Source of the DNA: Arthrobacter sp. PsM3 | Lineage (GTDB): Bacteria > Actinomycetota > Actinomycetes > Actinomycetales > Micrococcaceae | Assembly (NCBI RefSeq): GCF_030433895.1 | Contig: NZ_JARUXE010000015.1 | Location: 37,067 to 101,066 of the forward strand | Length of the DNA: 64,000 nucleotides | Direction: 5' to 3' | Part shown: in pieces, positions 25,856 through 34,216 of the stretch | Position numbering within the stretch: position 1 is the first letter of the stretch | Layout of the letters: every line of letters starts with the position of its first letter | Made by a program: the position numbers and the translations under genes | Notes under the pieces: model-generated | Seen by the model: only the letters and a program-made list of their open reading frames with translations | Told to the model about the DNA's origin: nothing | Databases searched by the model: none

Positions 25856-25929
25856 GCGGCTGTAGCTCAATGGTAGAGCGCTAGCTTCCCAAGCTTGATA
25901 CGCGGGTTCGATTCCCGTCAGCCGCTCCA
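25856..25929 (+). tRNA. tRNA-Gly (anticodon CCC), CCA encoded
   Basis: A complete cloverleaf can be drawn. Acceptor GCGGCTG pairs with CAGCCGC, the D arm is GCTC-AATGGTA-GAGC, the anticodon loop TTCCCAA gives CCC, and the T arm is GCGGG-TTCGATT-CCCGT. The discriminator is T, followed by encoded CCA. The anticodon stem CTAGC/GCTTG has one U-U mismatch at its second pair, where the bacterial tRNA-Gly(CCC) I compared from memory has a normal pair. Confidence 0.96.
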
Positions 25930-26031
25930 ATTCACCGCTCCATTCCGCTCGACGGACCTCCCGGGGCCGTTAGGCGGCTACCTGTATCGTTCGAAGTCAG
26001 GAACCTCTTCGGTTCCGCTACAGGAGCGATC

Positions 26032-26181
26032 ATGGCTGACAAATCCCCCCGTCAAGCAGCATCCAAGAAATCCGGCAAATCCATCAAGGAAAAGCGGGCC
26101 GACAAGCGGACCGCTGCAGCGCCGCCCAGCTCCATGGACAAAGCCACCAGCGCCAAGCCGGCGAGCCCCAAAAAGAAGTGA
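26032..26181 (+). CDS. Small lysine-rich conserved protein (49 aa)
   Basis: The ATG follows CAGGAGCG at a good ribosome-binding distance. The product begins MADKSPRQAASKKSGKSIKE and ends in PKKK, with about a quarter Lys and Arg. The N-terminal motif MADKSPRQ with KSIKEKRA recurs, as far as I remember, in many actinobacterial small proteins of unknown function, so this is probably a real gene. It is likely disordered and nucleic-acid- or ribosome-associated, which is inference. Its TGA overlaps the GTG of the next gene (GTGA), implying coupling. A short hairpin GGAACC-TCTTC-GGTTCC lies at 26000-26016 in its leader. Confidence 0.75.
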   Translation: MADKSPRQAASKKSGKSIKEKRADKRTAAAPPSSMDKATSAKPASPKKK

Positions 26182-27338
26182 GCGGCACCTTGAGCCACCT
26201 CACCCTCGGAGTCCTTGCCAGCACGCGGAAACCCGCCGAACAGCGCCTCCCGATCCATCCCCTCCACCTGGACCGCATCGCCCCGGAACTCCGGCAGCGG
26301 CTGATCCTGGAGGAGGGCTACGGCGAACGGTTCGGCGTCTCGGACGCCGAACTGGCCCCGCTGGCGGGGCGCATCGTCCCCCGGGCGCAACTGCTGGCCG
26401 AGGCCGACGTCGTCCTCCTGCCCAAGCCGCAGCCCGAAGACCTGGCCGAACTCCGGGACGGGCAGGTCCTCTGGGGCTGGCCGCACTGCGTCCAGGACCG
26501 GGCGATCACCCAGCTGGCGATCGACAAGAAGCTCACCCTGATCGCCTTCGAGGCGATGAACCACTGGGCCAGCGACGGCGGCTTCGGCCTGCACGTCTTC
26601 CACAAGAACAACGAGCTGGCCGGGTACTGCTCCGTGCTGCACGCGCTGGCCCTGACCGGTTCCACCGGGGATTACGGCCGCCGCCTGAGCGCCGTCGTCA
26701 TCGGCTTCGGGGCCACGGCCCGCGGTGCGGTCACGGCGCTGAACGCCCACGGCATCCATGAGGTCCAGGTGCTGACCAACCGCGGGGTTGCCGCGGTGGG
26801 CTCCCCCATCCACTCGGTGCGGATCGCGCAGTTCGACCATGACGACAAGGCGCCGTTCCTCAGCGAGGTCATCACCGAGCGTGGCCGCGTGCCGCTCGCG
26901 CCGTTCCTCGCCGGGAGCGACATCGTGGTCAACTGCACCCTGCAGGACCCGAACGCGCCCCTGACGTATCTGCGCACCGAGGACCTCGCCGCGTTCCGGC
27001 CCGGCAGCCTGATCGTGGATGTGTCCTGCGACGAGGGCATGGGGTTCAGCTGGGCGAAAAGCACCACCTTCGCCGAGCCGATGTTCAAGGTCGGGAACCA
27101 TATCGACTACTACGCCGTGGACCACAGCCCGTCCTATCTCTGGGACTCCTCCAGCTGGGAAATCAGCGAGGCGCTGCTGCCGTTCCTGGAAACCGTGATC
27201 ACCGGGCCCGACGCCTGGACGGCGAACGAGACCATCCGCCGCGCGATCGAAATCCGCGACGGCGTGGTCCTCAACCCGGAGGTGCTGCAGTTCCAGCAGC
27301 GCGAACCGGAGTACCCGCACCTGCCCCTGGCGGACTAG
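26178..27338 (+). CDS. N5-(carboxyethyl)ornithine synthase / alanine-dehydrogenase-like enzyme
   Basis: A 386-aa protein with the two-domain alanine dehydrogenase/PNT fold. The N-terminal part has GVLASTRKPAEQRLPIHP, the substrate-domain opening of this family. The Rossmann motif VIGFGATARGAVTAL lies at about residue 176. The DHSPSYLWDSSSWEIS segment near the C-terminal end is typical of CEOS-like members, which make N5-(1-carboxyethyl)ornithine with NADPH. Substrate specificity is not certain. The GTG overlaps the stop of the lysine-rich gene; a TTG a few codons later is an alternative start. Confidence 0.78.
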   Translation: MSGTLSHLTLGVLASTRKPAEQRLPIHPLHLDRIAPELRQRLILEEGYGERFGVSDAELAPLAGRIVPRAQLLAEADVVLLPKPQPEDLAELRDGQVLWGWPHCVQDRAITQLAIDKKLTLIAFEAMNHWASDGGFGLHVFHKNNELAGYCSVLHALALTGSTGDYGRRLSAVVIGFGATARGAVTALNAHGIHEVQVLTNRGVAAVGSPIHSVRIAQFDHDDKAPFLSEVITERGRVPLAPFLAGSDIVVNCTLQDPNAPLTYLRTEDLAAFRPGSLIVDVSCDEGMGFSWAKSTTFAEPMFKVGNHIDYYAVDHSPSYLWDSSSWEISEALLPFLETVITGPDAWTANETIRRAIEIRDGVVLNPEVLQFQQREPEYPHLPLAD

Positions 27339-27352
27339 CGCCGCTCCCCCGG

Positions 27353-27439
27353 TTTCCGCAGCGAAAACGGACCGCCGCTACGTAAAAGGACAGCCGCTGC
27401 GTGGATACACTCAGCGGCTGTCCGAAAACGGTGCGGAAA
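27353..27439. terminator. Nested inverted repeats between convergent genes, probable two-way terminator
   Basis: The inner hairpin has perfect 12-nt arms, GGACAGCCGCTG (27388-27399) and its complement (27412-27423), with a 12-nt loop. An outer pair TTTCCGCA (27353-27360) and TGCGGAAA (27432-27439) flanks it. The element fills the gap between the convergent dehydrogenase and MFS genes. AAAA on one side and CGAAAACGG on the other give only weak T-runs. Confidence 0.6.
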
Positions 27440-27440
27440 G

Positions 27441-28799
27441 CTAGGGCACGGCAGCTGCCTGACGGACGATCTTGACCAGCCGCCGCCGGTCCTTCAGGTC
27501 CACCCTGAGCATCAGCTGGCCGCGGCGCGCCAGCACGACGGCGACGGCGGCCGCGGCCAGCGCCGGCACCCCGCCGGAGACCAGGATGGCCGTATGCGGG
27601 TCCACGTGCTCGGCCAGCCAGCCGATCATCGGCCCGCCAATTGCCTGCCCGCCGATCAGCACCATGATGTACAGGCTCATCACGCGGCCGCGGATGGCCA
27701 GGTTGGAACTGATCTGGACCAGCTGGTTGGCCGCGGTCAGGAACATCAGGCACCAGAACCCGGCCAGGACCATCGCCGCCCCGAACCACACCATGGAGGG
27801 CGCCAGCGAGGCGAGGCAGAGCATCAGCCCGTACATTCCTGCCCCCAGCATCACGGAGCGCAGCCTCAGTTCCCGCCGGCGGGCGGACGTGACCGCACCG
27901 GCCAGCGCCCCGAGTGCCACCAGCGCGTTCAGCAGGCCGTAGCCGCCGGCGCCGGCGTCGTACACGTGGTCCGCGAAAGCGGCCAGCAGCACCGGCAGGC
28001 TCATCGCGAACACAGCGACGAAGCCGGCCATCAGCCACGGCCAGTAGATGGTGGGTTTGCTCAGCGCATAGTCCAGCCCCTCCTTGAGCATGCCCTTGCG
28101 TTTGGGCACGGGCGCGCTGAGGTGCAGCTGGTCCTTCCGCAGCGTGAGCAGCATCGCCACGGTGCAGCAGCAGGCGACGGCGTTCGCGGCGAACGCCCAG
28201 CCGGCCCCCACCGCGGTGAGCAGCAGCCCGGCGAGCGCCGGCCCGATCAGGCCGCCGAGCTGGAAGGTCGTGGAGTTCACGCTGATGGCGTTCCGGAGGT
28301 GGGCCGGTCCAACGAGTTCGTTGACGAAGACCTGCCGGGCCGGCTGGTCCAGCACGGTGACCAGGCCAAGGGCGAGGGCGATGCCGTAGACGTGCCAGAT
28401 CTCGATCCGCTGGCTCAGCGCCAGCGCCGCGAGGATGGCCGCCAGCACGGCTGCGGCCGACTGGCACAGCATCAGGATTTTCCGCTTCGCGAAGCGGTCC
28501 GCCATCATGCCGGCCCACGGGCCCAGGAGCAGCGAAGGCAGGAACTGCAGGGCCACCGTGATCCCGACGGCGGTGACGGAACCGGAGAGCTGGAGCACCA
28601 GCCAGTCCTGGGCAATCCGCTGCATCCACAGGGCGGTGACCGCAATGAAGTGGCCGATCGCGAAGATGCGGAAATTTTGGACTTTCAGCGAGATGAACGT
28701 GTGGCGCCAGGGCAGCCGCTCGTTGACGACGGTGATCGGCGCGGTGCTGGGGAGCGGCAGTGAGGTTACGTTGGCTGCTAACGGCGGAAGGGGTGCCAC
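27441..28799 (-). CDS. MFS transporter (efflux type)
   Basis: A 452-aa, 12-helix major facilitator protein. The family motif A region reads GPWAGMMADRFAKRKILM near residue 95, typical of the DHA3/enterobactin-exporter-like branch. ALGLVTVLDQPARQVFVNEL is also characteristic. The substrate is unknown; export of a drug or metabolite is likely. It starts at GTG 28799 and diverges from a LysR gene, which probably controls it. The first 30 residues are hydrophilic. Confidence 0.87.
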   Translation of the reverse strand: MAPLPPLAANVTSLPLPSTAPITVVNERLPWRHTFISLKVQNFRIFAIGHFIAVTALWMQRIAQDWLVLQLSGSVTAVGITVALQFLPSLLLGPWAGMMADRFAKRKILMLCQSAAAVLAAILAALALSQRIEIWHVYGIALALGLVTVLDQPARQVFVNELVGPAHLRNAISVNSTTFQLGGLIGPALAGLLLTAVGAGWAFAANAVACCCTVAMLLTLRKDQLHLSAPVPKRKGMLKEGLDYALSKPTIYWPWLMAGFVAVFAMSLPVLLAAFADHVYDAGAGGYGLLNALVALGALAGAVTSARRRELRLRSVMLGAGMYGLMLCLASLAPSMVWFGAAMVLAGFWCLMFLTAANQLVQISSNLAIRGRVMSLYIMVLIGGQAIGGPMIGWLAEHVDPHTAILVSGGVPALAAAAVAVVLARRGQLMLRVDLKDRRRLVKIVRQAAAVP

Positions 28800-28875
28800 G
28801 GAAAGTCCTCAAAGGAGCGGGTCGGCGGGGATGCCTTAACGCTAAGCTGGCCGCAGCAAATTGTGGAAGATTATT

Positions 28876-28906
28876 CATTGCATAACTAGCATTACAAAAC
28901 GCAATG
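28876..28906. promoter_or_regulatory. Candidate LysR operator between MFS gene and LysR gene
   Basis: Inverted repeat CATTGC-N19-GCAATG in an AT-rich stretch of an otherwise GC-rich region. It lies 32 nt upstream of the LysR start and 77 nt from the MFS start. This is the usual place and layout for autoregulation by a divergent LysR regulator. Confidence 0.5.
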
Positions 28907-28937
28907 CGGTGGAGTGCGCCGCAGCTCAGGAGCCCGC

Positions 28938-29792
28938 ATGTTCGAACCCGCCCAGCTGCGCTCTTTCCTGGCCGTGGCCGAAACACTGAGCTTCACCCGG
29001 GCCGCCGAGCGCCTGGGCCTCGCGCAACCGACGGTCAGCCAGCACGTGCGCAAGCTGGAGACCGCTGCGAAGCGGGTCCTGGTGGCGCGGGACACCCGGG
29101 ATGTGCGCCTGACCGACAACGGGGACGCCATGGCCGGCTTCGCCCGCAGCATCCTGTCCGCGCACGACGCCGCCGCCCGCTACTTCTCCGGATCGGCCAT
29201 GCGCGGCCGGCTGCGCTTCGGCACGGCGGATGACCTCGCGATCACCGGGCTGCCGAGGATCCTGCGGGAATTCCGCCAGGTCTACCCGCAAATCAACCTG
29301 GAACTGACGGTGGGCCAGAGCACCCAGCTCTACAAACGGCTGAACGCCGGCCAGCTGGACCTGGTCTTCGTCAAATGGGTGGCCGGGGCCAAGGACGGCA
29401 CGGTGGTGCAGCAGGACTCCTTCGCTTGGGTGGGGGTGGAACAGACGTCCCTGGACCCGGCCGAGCCGGTGCCGCTGATTGCCTACCCCTCCCCCAGTCT
29501 GAGCCGGAAACTGGCCATCGATGCCCTCGAATCCGCCGGCCGCACCTGGCGCATCACCTGCACCACGCGGCAGATCAGCGGAGTGCTGGCCGCCGTCCGG
29601 GCCGGCATCGGCGTTGCGGTCATGCCGTCCTCACTCGTGCCGGACGATCTGTTGATCATCACCCGGCGCTTTGAACTGCCCCCGGTCGGCGACGTCGATT
29701 TCACCCTGATCCGCAACCCGCTGGCGAACACCGAGGTGATTGAGGCCCTGACCCAGACGATCGCGGGCCGGACCCTGAAGCGCCCCGGCTGA
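28938..29792 (+). CDS. LysR-family transcriptional regulator
   Basis: A 284-aa regulator. The N-terminal winged HTH reads LRSFLAVAETLSFTRAAERL then GLAQPTVSQHVRKLE. The effector domain begins at about residue 90 (MRGRLRFGTADDLAITGLPR). The closing TTRQISGVLAAVRAGIGVAV block resembles LysR proteins of the NhaR/LrhA-like group. I chose ATG 28938 to fit the family N-terminus. It is divergent from the MFS exporter gene, its likely target. Confidence 0.9.
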   Translation: MFEPAQLRSFLAVAETLSFTRAAERLGLAQPTVSQHVRKLETAAKRVLVARDTRDVRLTDNGDAMAGFARSILSAHDAAARYFSGSAMRGRLRFGTADDLAITGLPRILREFRQVYPQINLELTVGQSTQLYKRLNAGQLDLVFVKWVAGAKDGTVVQQDSFAWVGVEQTSLDPAEPVPLIAYPSPSLSRKLAIDALESAGRTWRITCTTRQISGVLAAVRAGIGVAVMPSSLVPDDLLIITRRFELPPVGDVDFTLIRNPLANTEVIEALTQTIAGRTLKRPG

Positions 29793-29837
29793 GCGGCCGG
29801 GGCGCACCTGCGTACCTGCGGCTGTACCTACTCGGGT

Positions 29838-29851
29838 TGCGTACTTACGCA
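29838..29851. promoter_or_regulatory. 14-bp palindrome upstream of the zinc-ribbon gene
   Basis: TGCGTA-CT-TACGCA is a near-perfect palindrome about 145 nt upstream of the predicted start of the small zinc-ribbon gene. It could be an operator. No regulator can be named. Confidence 0.4.
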
Positions 29852-29994
29852 TACCATTGATCCACTCGTAATCATGGCTTATCCTGAGTGTGTTGAAGGT
29901 CAAGCAGAGGCCTGTGACAACGATTCGAATACGAACGCTGTCCTGTGTGTCTGCCGTGCGGCGACTCACCGGAGGCGTTCGGGATAGGCCGACA

Positions 29995-30357
29995 ATGACG
30001 CCAGCCATAAACCGACCACATCGTCCCGCCACATCGGCAAACCGGAGCCTCAAACCCGTGGCCCCGCTCTCCCAGGCAGTGCACCGCGGCGCCGCCGCGC
30101 ATCACCCCAGCCGCGGCCGCCTGGACCCGCACCACCCGACGACCCTGGTTGAGGCGGAGTACGTCGGCAGCCCGTACTGCGAACGTTGCGGCACCGACGA
30201 ATTCATCTACCTGGAGACTTTCGTCCCGGCCACGCACCACAGGGACGGCTCCATCAACCGGCTGGGCGAGGTGACGTACTTCTGCACCGGCTGCGACGAC
30301 TTCTCCGCGCATGCCGTGCCTGCCACCTGGGTTCCACCCGGCTGGTACTTCGGCTGA
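29995..30357 (+). CDS. Small zinc-ribbon hypothetical protein
   Basis: A protein of about 120 aa with no assigned function. Its second half carries two Cys pairs, YCERCGTDEF and YFCTGCDDF, spaced like a zinc ribbon, and ends VPATWVPPGWYFG. The first half is low-complexity and basic. The start is uncertain: ATG 29995 follows GGATAGG, and an in-frame GTG at 29890 would add 35 residues. A strong terminator follows at 30386, so it is a single-gene unit. Confidence 0.68.
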   Translation: MTPAINRPHRPATSANRSLKPVAPLSQAVHRGAAAHHPSRGRLDPHHPTTLVEAEYVGSPYCERCGTDEFIYLETFVPATHHRDGSINRLGEVTYFCTGCDDFSAHAVPATWVPPGWYFG

Positions 30358-30385
30358 GTCCGCGGACTTGAGCCTCCACAGACCA

Positions 30386-30430
30386 CGAGCCGGGCGGCCA
30401 CCATTGGAGGGTGGCCGCCCGGCTCGTTTA
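30386..30430 (+). terminator. Intrinsic terminator after the zinc-ribbon gene
   Basis: A perfect 17-bp stem, CGAGCCGGGCGGCCACC (30386-30402) and its complement (30410-30426), has a 7-nt loop and is followed by TTTAT. It lies between two convergent genes and may also stop putA transcripts, although no T-run follows on that strand. Confidence 0.88.
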
Positions 30431-30465
30431 TGTTGCCCCAGGCGTGTGTGTTGCCCAGGGGGTCC

Positions 30466-33400
30466 CTAGATCAGCCCGTCCGAAATGTGGTTCGGCGTCC
30501 CGAACCGGTGCGCGGTGATGCTGATGGCCTGCTCATGCAGGAACGGCAGCAGCTCGACGCGTCCGGCTTCGGTGACCGGGTGGAAGTAGATCGCCAGGTC
30601 CGGACGTCCCGCGGTCGCCTCGGCCAGGGCCGCGGCGTTCCCGCCGATGAGCCTGACCCGCGGGGTGGAGAGCCTGGCCGCGCCGGCGGACCTGGCCGCG
30701 GCGGCCAGCCAGTCGGCGTCGTTCTCCACGGTGGGATCGATACCGAGCCCGGAGAGCACGGTGCGCAGCTGGGTGGGAAGCTCGATGGCGGTGGACACCG
30801 TCAGCGGGGAGCCGGCCAGGACGCCGGCCGCCACTGTCCGGACCAGGCGGGCGAGCGGTTCGCCTTCGGCGAGGCGCACCTGTACCGGCAGCGGGCGGTA
30901 GCGGAAGATGTTCCGTTCGGCGCCCAGTCCGGAGACGTCCCGGGCCGTGCCGAATTCCTCGGCCCAGGCGAGGGCGTCGGAGGCCAGGGCACGCTGCACG
31001 CCTTCCAGCTCGCCGGCGGACAGGAACCCCCTGGCTGCCTGCTCGATCCGGCGGACGCCGGGGTGCGCGGGTGTGGCGGCAGTGTTCCCGGCCGCGGCGC
31101 TGGGCTTGCTGACCCATTCGCCGAGCCCGACGAGATAGTTGGGCCCGCCGGCCTTGGTGCCGGCGCCGACGGCGGACTTCTTCCAGCCGCCGAAGGGCTG
31201 GCGCTGCACGATGGCGCCGGTGATGCCACGGTTGACATAGAGGTTGCCGGCCTGGACCGTCTCGAGCCAGAGGTCCAGTTCCGCCGGGTCCAGCGAGTGC
31301 AGCCCGGAGGTGAGGCCGTACTCGATCTGGTTCTGGATGGCGATGGCGTCCTCCAGGGTCTCCGCGGTCATCACGCCCAGCACGGGGCCGAAGAACTCGG
31401 TGAGATGGAAGTAAGATCCGCGGCGCACCCCGTAGCGGACGCCCGGGCTCCAGAGCTTGCCCGTCCCATCCAGCTTCCGCGGCTCGACGGCCCAGCTTTC
31501 CCCTTCGCCCAGGGTGGTGAGGGCGTTGAGGAGCTTGCCGCCGGCCGGTTCGATGATCGGGCCCATCTGGCTGGCCGGATCCTCGGGGTAGCCCACCTTG
31601 AGCGAGGTGACGGCGTCGATCAGCTGGTTGTGGAAGCGCCGCGATGTGGCCACGGATCCGACTAGGATCACCAGCGACGCGGCGGAGCACTTCTGCCCGG
31701 CGTGGCCGAAGGCGGAGTACGCGACGTCCTTGGCCGCGAGGTCAAGGTCGGCACTCGGGGTGACGATGATGGCGTTCTTGCCGCTGGTTTCGGCCAGCAG
31801 CGGCAGGTCCTTGCGGAACGACCGGAACAGTTCGGCGGTCTCGTAGCCGCCGGTGAGGATCACCCGGTCCACCGCGGGGTGGGAGATCAGCTGCCGGCCG
31901 AGCTCACGCTCGCCCAGCTGGACCATGGTCAGCACGTCCCGCGGGACGCCGGCTTCCCAGAGTGCCTCGATCATCACGGCACCGCTGCGCCGGGCCTGTT
32001 TGGCGGGCTTGATCACGACGGCGGAGCCCGCGGCGAGGGCCGCCAGCGTGGATCCGGCGGGGATGGCCACCGGGAAGTTCCACGGCGGGGTCACCACGGT
32101 GAGCTTCGCCGGAATGAAGGCGGCGCCGTCGACGTCGTCGAGCTTGCGGGCCGATTCGGCGTAGTAGTGCGCGAAGTCAACAGCCTCGCTGACCTCCGGA
32201 TCGCCCTGGTCGATGGTCTTGCCGGTTTCGCTGGCCATGACCTCCAGGAGACCGGCGCGGCGGGCTTCCAGCACGTCGCCGGCGCGGTGCAGGATCGCCG
32301 CACGCTCGTCACCGGAGAGTGCGCCCCAGGCCTTGCCTTTTGCCACCGCGGTGTCAATCACGGTGTTGAGCGTCGCCTCGTCGTTGATCATGGCGGCCTC
32401 GACGGCGGCGTTGCCCAGGGTCGAGGACGGGACGCGTGCCAGGATGGCGCGGCCCCAGTCGCGGTTGACCGGCAGGGACGGGTCGGTGTCCGCAGTGTTC
32501 TCGAAGGAGTCATGCGGCATCGGCCCGGCCGGGACGCTGCGGTCCTGCCGGCGGTTGGGCGGCGGAACCTCGTCGTCGAGTTTGGCGAGCGAGGCGAGGA
32601 AGCGCTGCTTCTCGCGCTCGAAGAGCGTTTCGTTCTCACTGAGCTCGAAGACGGCGGACATGAAGTTGTCCTGGCTGGCGCCTTCCTCGAGCCGGCGGAT
32701 CAGGTAGGCGATCGCGACGTCGAACTCGGCCGGGTGGACCACCGGGGTGTACAGGAGCAGCGAGCCGACGTCCTTTTTCACGGCTTCCGCCTGGCCCTGG
32801 GCCATGCCGAGCAGCATCTCGAACTCGATGCCGGACTCCACGCCGCGCTGTTTGGCGAGCAGCCAGGCGAAGGCAATGTCGAAAAGGTTGTGACCGGCAA
32901 CGCCGATCCGGATGTTGCGGATCCGGTCCGGGTGCAGCGCGTAGTTGATGACGCGCTTGTAGTTGGTGTCCGAATCCTGCTTGGTGTTCCAGGTGGCGAG
33001 CGGCCAGCCGTGCAGTGAGGCCTCCACCTGCTCCATCGGCAGGTTGGCGCCCTTCACCACGCGGACCTTGATCGCGGCGCCGCCGTCGGCGCGGCGGGCG
33101 GCGGCCCAGTCCTGCAGGCGGATCATGGCGGCGAGCGCGTCCGGGAGGTAGGCCTGGAGCACGATGCCGGCCTCGAGGTCCCTGAACTCCGGCTTGTCCA
33201 AAATCCGGGTGAAGACCGCAATGGTCATGTCCAGGTCCTTGTACTCCTCCATGTCCAGGTTGATGAACTTGGCTTTCTGTCCGCCGGCGGCAAACGAGGC
33301 AGCGCGGGTGAAGAGCGGGGTGAGCTTCTCGACGACGTGCTCCACGGCCTCGTCGAAGGCCCAGGCCGAGTGCGGGGCCACGGTGGAGGAGACCTTGATC

Positions 33401-33996
33401 GAGACGTAATCGACGTCGGGGCGGGACAGCAGCTTGTGCGTGCCCTCGAGCCGGCGTGAGGCCTCGTGCTCGCCGAGCACGGCCTCGCCCAGGAGGTTGA
33501 CGTTGAGCTTGATGCCGTCCGTGCGGATCTTCGCGATGGCGGGGCCCAGCTTGGCGTCGGTCGCATCGACGATAAGGTGGCCGACCATTTCGCGCAGCAC
33601 ACGGCGGGCGACCGGGATGACCACCTGCGGCAGGGCCGGGGCCATGGAGCCGCCGAGACGCACGGCACCGCGCATGTACCAGGGCAGGAACGCGGGGACC
33701 TTGGGGGCCAGGGCGGCGAGGTTGCGGGCGGCCACCCGGAGGTCCTCGGGCCGGACCACGCCGTCGACGAACCCGACCGTGAAGTCCAGGCCGTTGGGGT
33801 CCTTCAGGACACCAGCGAGCTGCTCGGCCGAGGCGTCCACCGGGACCTTCGCCGCCTCGGCGAGCCAGTGGCGCACCAGCCCGATGGCCTCCCCGGCGAG
33901 GGCAGCGGCTTCGAGGACCGGAGAGCCTTCCGAGACGGCGGCGTGTACGGCGTCTTTGCGGGCGTTCACACCGGACTCCGTGGAAATGTTGGTCAT
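30466..33996 (-). CDS. putA: Bifunctional proline dehydrogenase / glutamate-semialdehyde dehydrogenase
   Basis: Oxidises proline to glutamate in two steps, FAD-dependent then NAD-dependent. It is about 1176 aa. The PRODH barrel fills roughly residues 90-480, with RVVKGANLPMEQVEASLHGW and the flavin-contact region near FEMLLGMAQG. The ALDH domain runs from about 550, with TPPWNFPVAIPAGS, ELGRQLISHPAVDRVILTGG, ETSGKNAIIV and the catalytic Cys in GHAGQKCSA. There is no N-terminal DNA-binding domain, so it cannot repress its own gene as in enterobacteria. I prefer ATG 33996 to GTG 34005. The shared upstream element at 34059-34105 suggests control together with the permease. Confidence 0.95.
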   Translation of the reverse strand: MTNISTESGVNARKDAVHAAVSEGSPVLEAAALAGEAIGLVRHWLAEAAKVPVDASAEQLAGVLKDPNGLDFTVGFVDGVVRPEDLRVAARNLAALAPKVPAFLPWYMRGAVRLGGSMAPALPQVVIPVARRVLREMVGHLIVDATDAKLGPAIAKIRTDGIKLNVNLLGEAVLGEHEASRRLEGTHKLLSRPDVDYVSIKVSSTVAPHSAWAFDEAVEHVVEKLTPLFTRAASFAAGGQKAKFINLDMEEYKDLDMTIAVFTRILDKPEFRDLEAGIVLQAYLPDALAAMIRLQDWAAARRADGGAAIKVRVVKGANLPMEQVEASLHGWPLATWNTKQDSDTNYKRVINYALHPDRIRNIRIGVAGHNLFDIAFAWLLAKQRGVESGIEFEMLLGMAQGQAEAVKKDVGSLLLYTPVVHPAEFDVAIAYLIRRLEEGASQDNFMSAVFELSENETLFEREKQRFLASLAKLDDEVPPPNRRQDRSVPAGPMPHDSFENTADTDPSLPVNRDWGRAILARVPSSTLGNAAVEAAMINDEATLNTVIDTAVAKGKAWGALSGDERAAILHRAGDVLEARRAGLLEVMASETGKTIDQGDPEVSEAVDFAHYYAESARKLDDVDGAAFIPAKLTVVTPPWNFPVAIPAGSTLAALAAGSAVVIKPAKQARRSGAVMIEALWEAGVPRDVLTMVQLGERELGRQLISHPAVDRVILTGGYETAELFRSFRKDLPLLAETSGKNAIIVTPSADLDLAAKDVAYSAFGHAGQKCSAASLVILVGSVATSRRFHNQLIDAVTSLKVGYPEDPASQMGPIIEPAGGKLLNALTTLGEGESWAVEPRKLDGTGKLWSPGVRYGVRRGSYFHLTEFFGPVLGVMTAETLEDAIAIQNQIEYGLTSGLHSLDPAELDLWLETVQAGNLYVNRGITGAIVQRQPFGGWKKSAVGAGTKAGGPNYLVGLGEWVSKPSAAAGNTAATPAHPGVRRIEQAARGFLSAGELEGVQRALASDALAWAEEFGTARDVSGLGAERNIFRYRPLPVQVRLAEGEPLARLVRTVAAGVLAGSPLTVSTAIELPTQLRTVLSGLGIDPTVENDADWLAAAARSAGAARLSTPRVRLIGGNAAALAEATAGRPDLAIYFHPVTEAGRVELLPFLHEQAISITAHRFGTPNHISDGLI

Positions 33997-34058
33997 GGCT
34001 GGCACTCGTTCTTTCTCGAAATGGGGACCGTTCTAAACTCAGTATGGGACCGGATTTT

Positions 34059-34105
34059 CATAAGATAAAGCGATGTTTTCCGAGCAATACTGGTTAGAAA
34101 AATCG
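34059..34105 (-). promoter_or_regulatory. putA upstream element shared with the permease promoter
   Basis: AT-rich block containing CATAAGATAAAGCGA (34059-34073), CAATA (34085-34089) and TTAGAA (34094-34099). The same blocks occur in the same order and with the same spacing at 35768-35808 upstream of the permease. An imperfect inverted repeat (CGATGTTTTC and GAAAAATCG) closes it. It lies 63-109 nt before the putA start, a reasonable operator-promoter position. Confidence 0.6.
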
Positions 34106-34146
34106 AACGGTGTGAGGCCTGCCGGAACCGCCCCGAAACACACGAA

Positions 34147-34203
34147 TGCGCTATCACTTTTGGCTCCCAAAACCGGGGCATGGGAGCCAAAAGTGATAGC
34201 GCA
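34147..34203. repeat. Perfect palindrome, second family, after the permease gene
   Basis: 23-nt perfect arms at 34147-34169 and 34181-34203 around an 11-nt loop. The outer ends are TGCGCTATCACTTTTGG and its complement. It starts 14 nt after the permease stop. Size and placement resemble the three CAACGCGGGGTCA palindromes, but the sequence is different. It may act as a terminator hairpin or as a REP-type element. Confidence 0.8.
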
Positions 34204-34216
34204 ACCGGGCCGGTGG

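Noticed and set aside
25895..26761. A 288-codon plus-strand frame starting in the tRNA
   Set aside because: It begins inside tRNA-Gly and runs out of frame through the small lysine-rich gene and the dehydrogenase; composition is Arg/Pro-rich.
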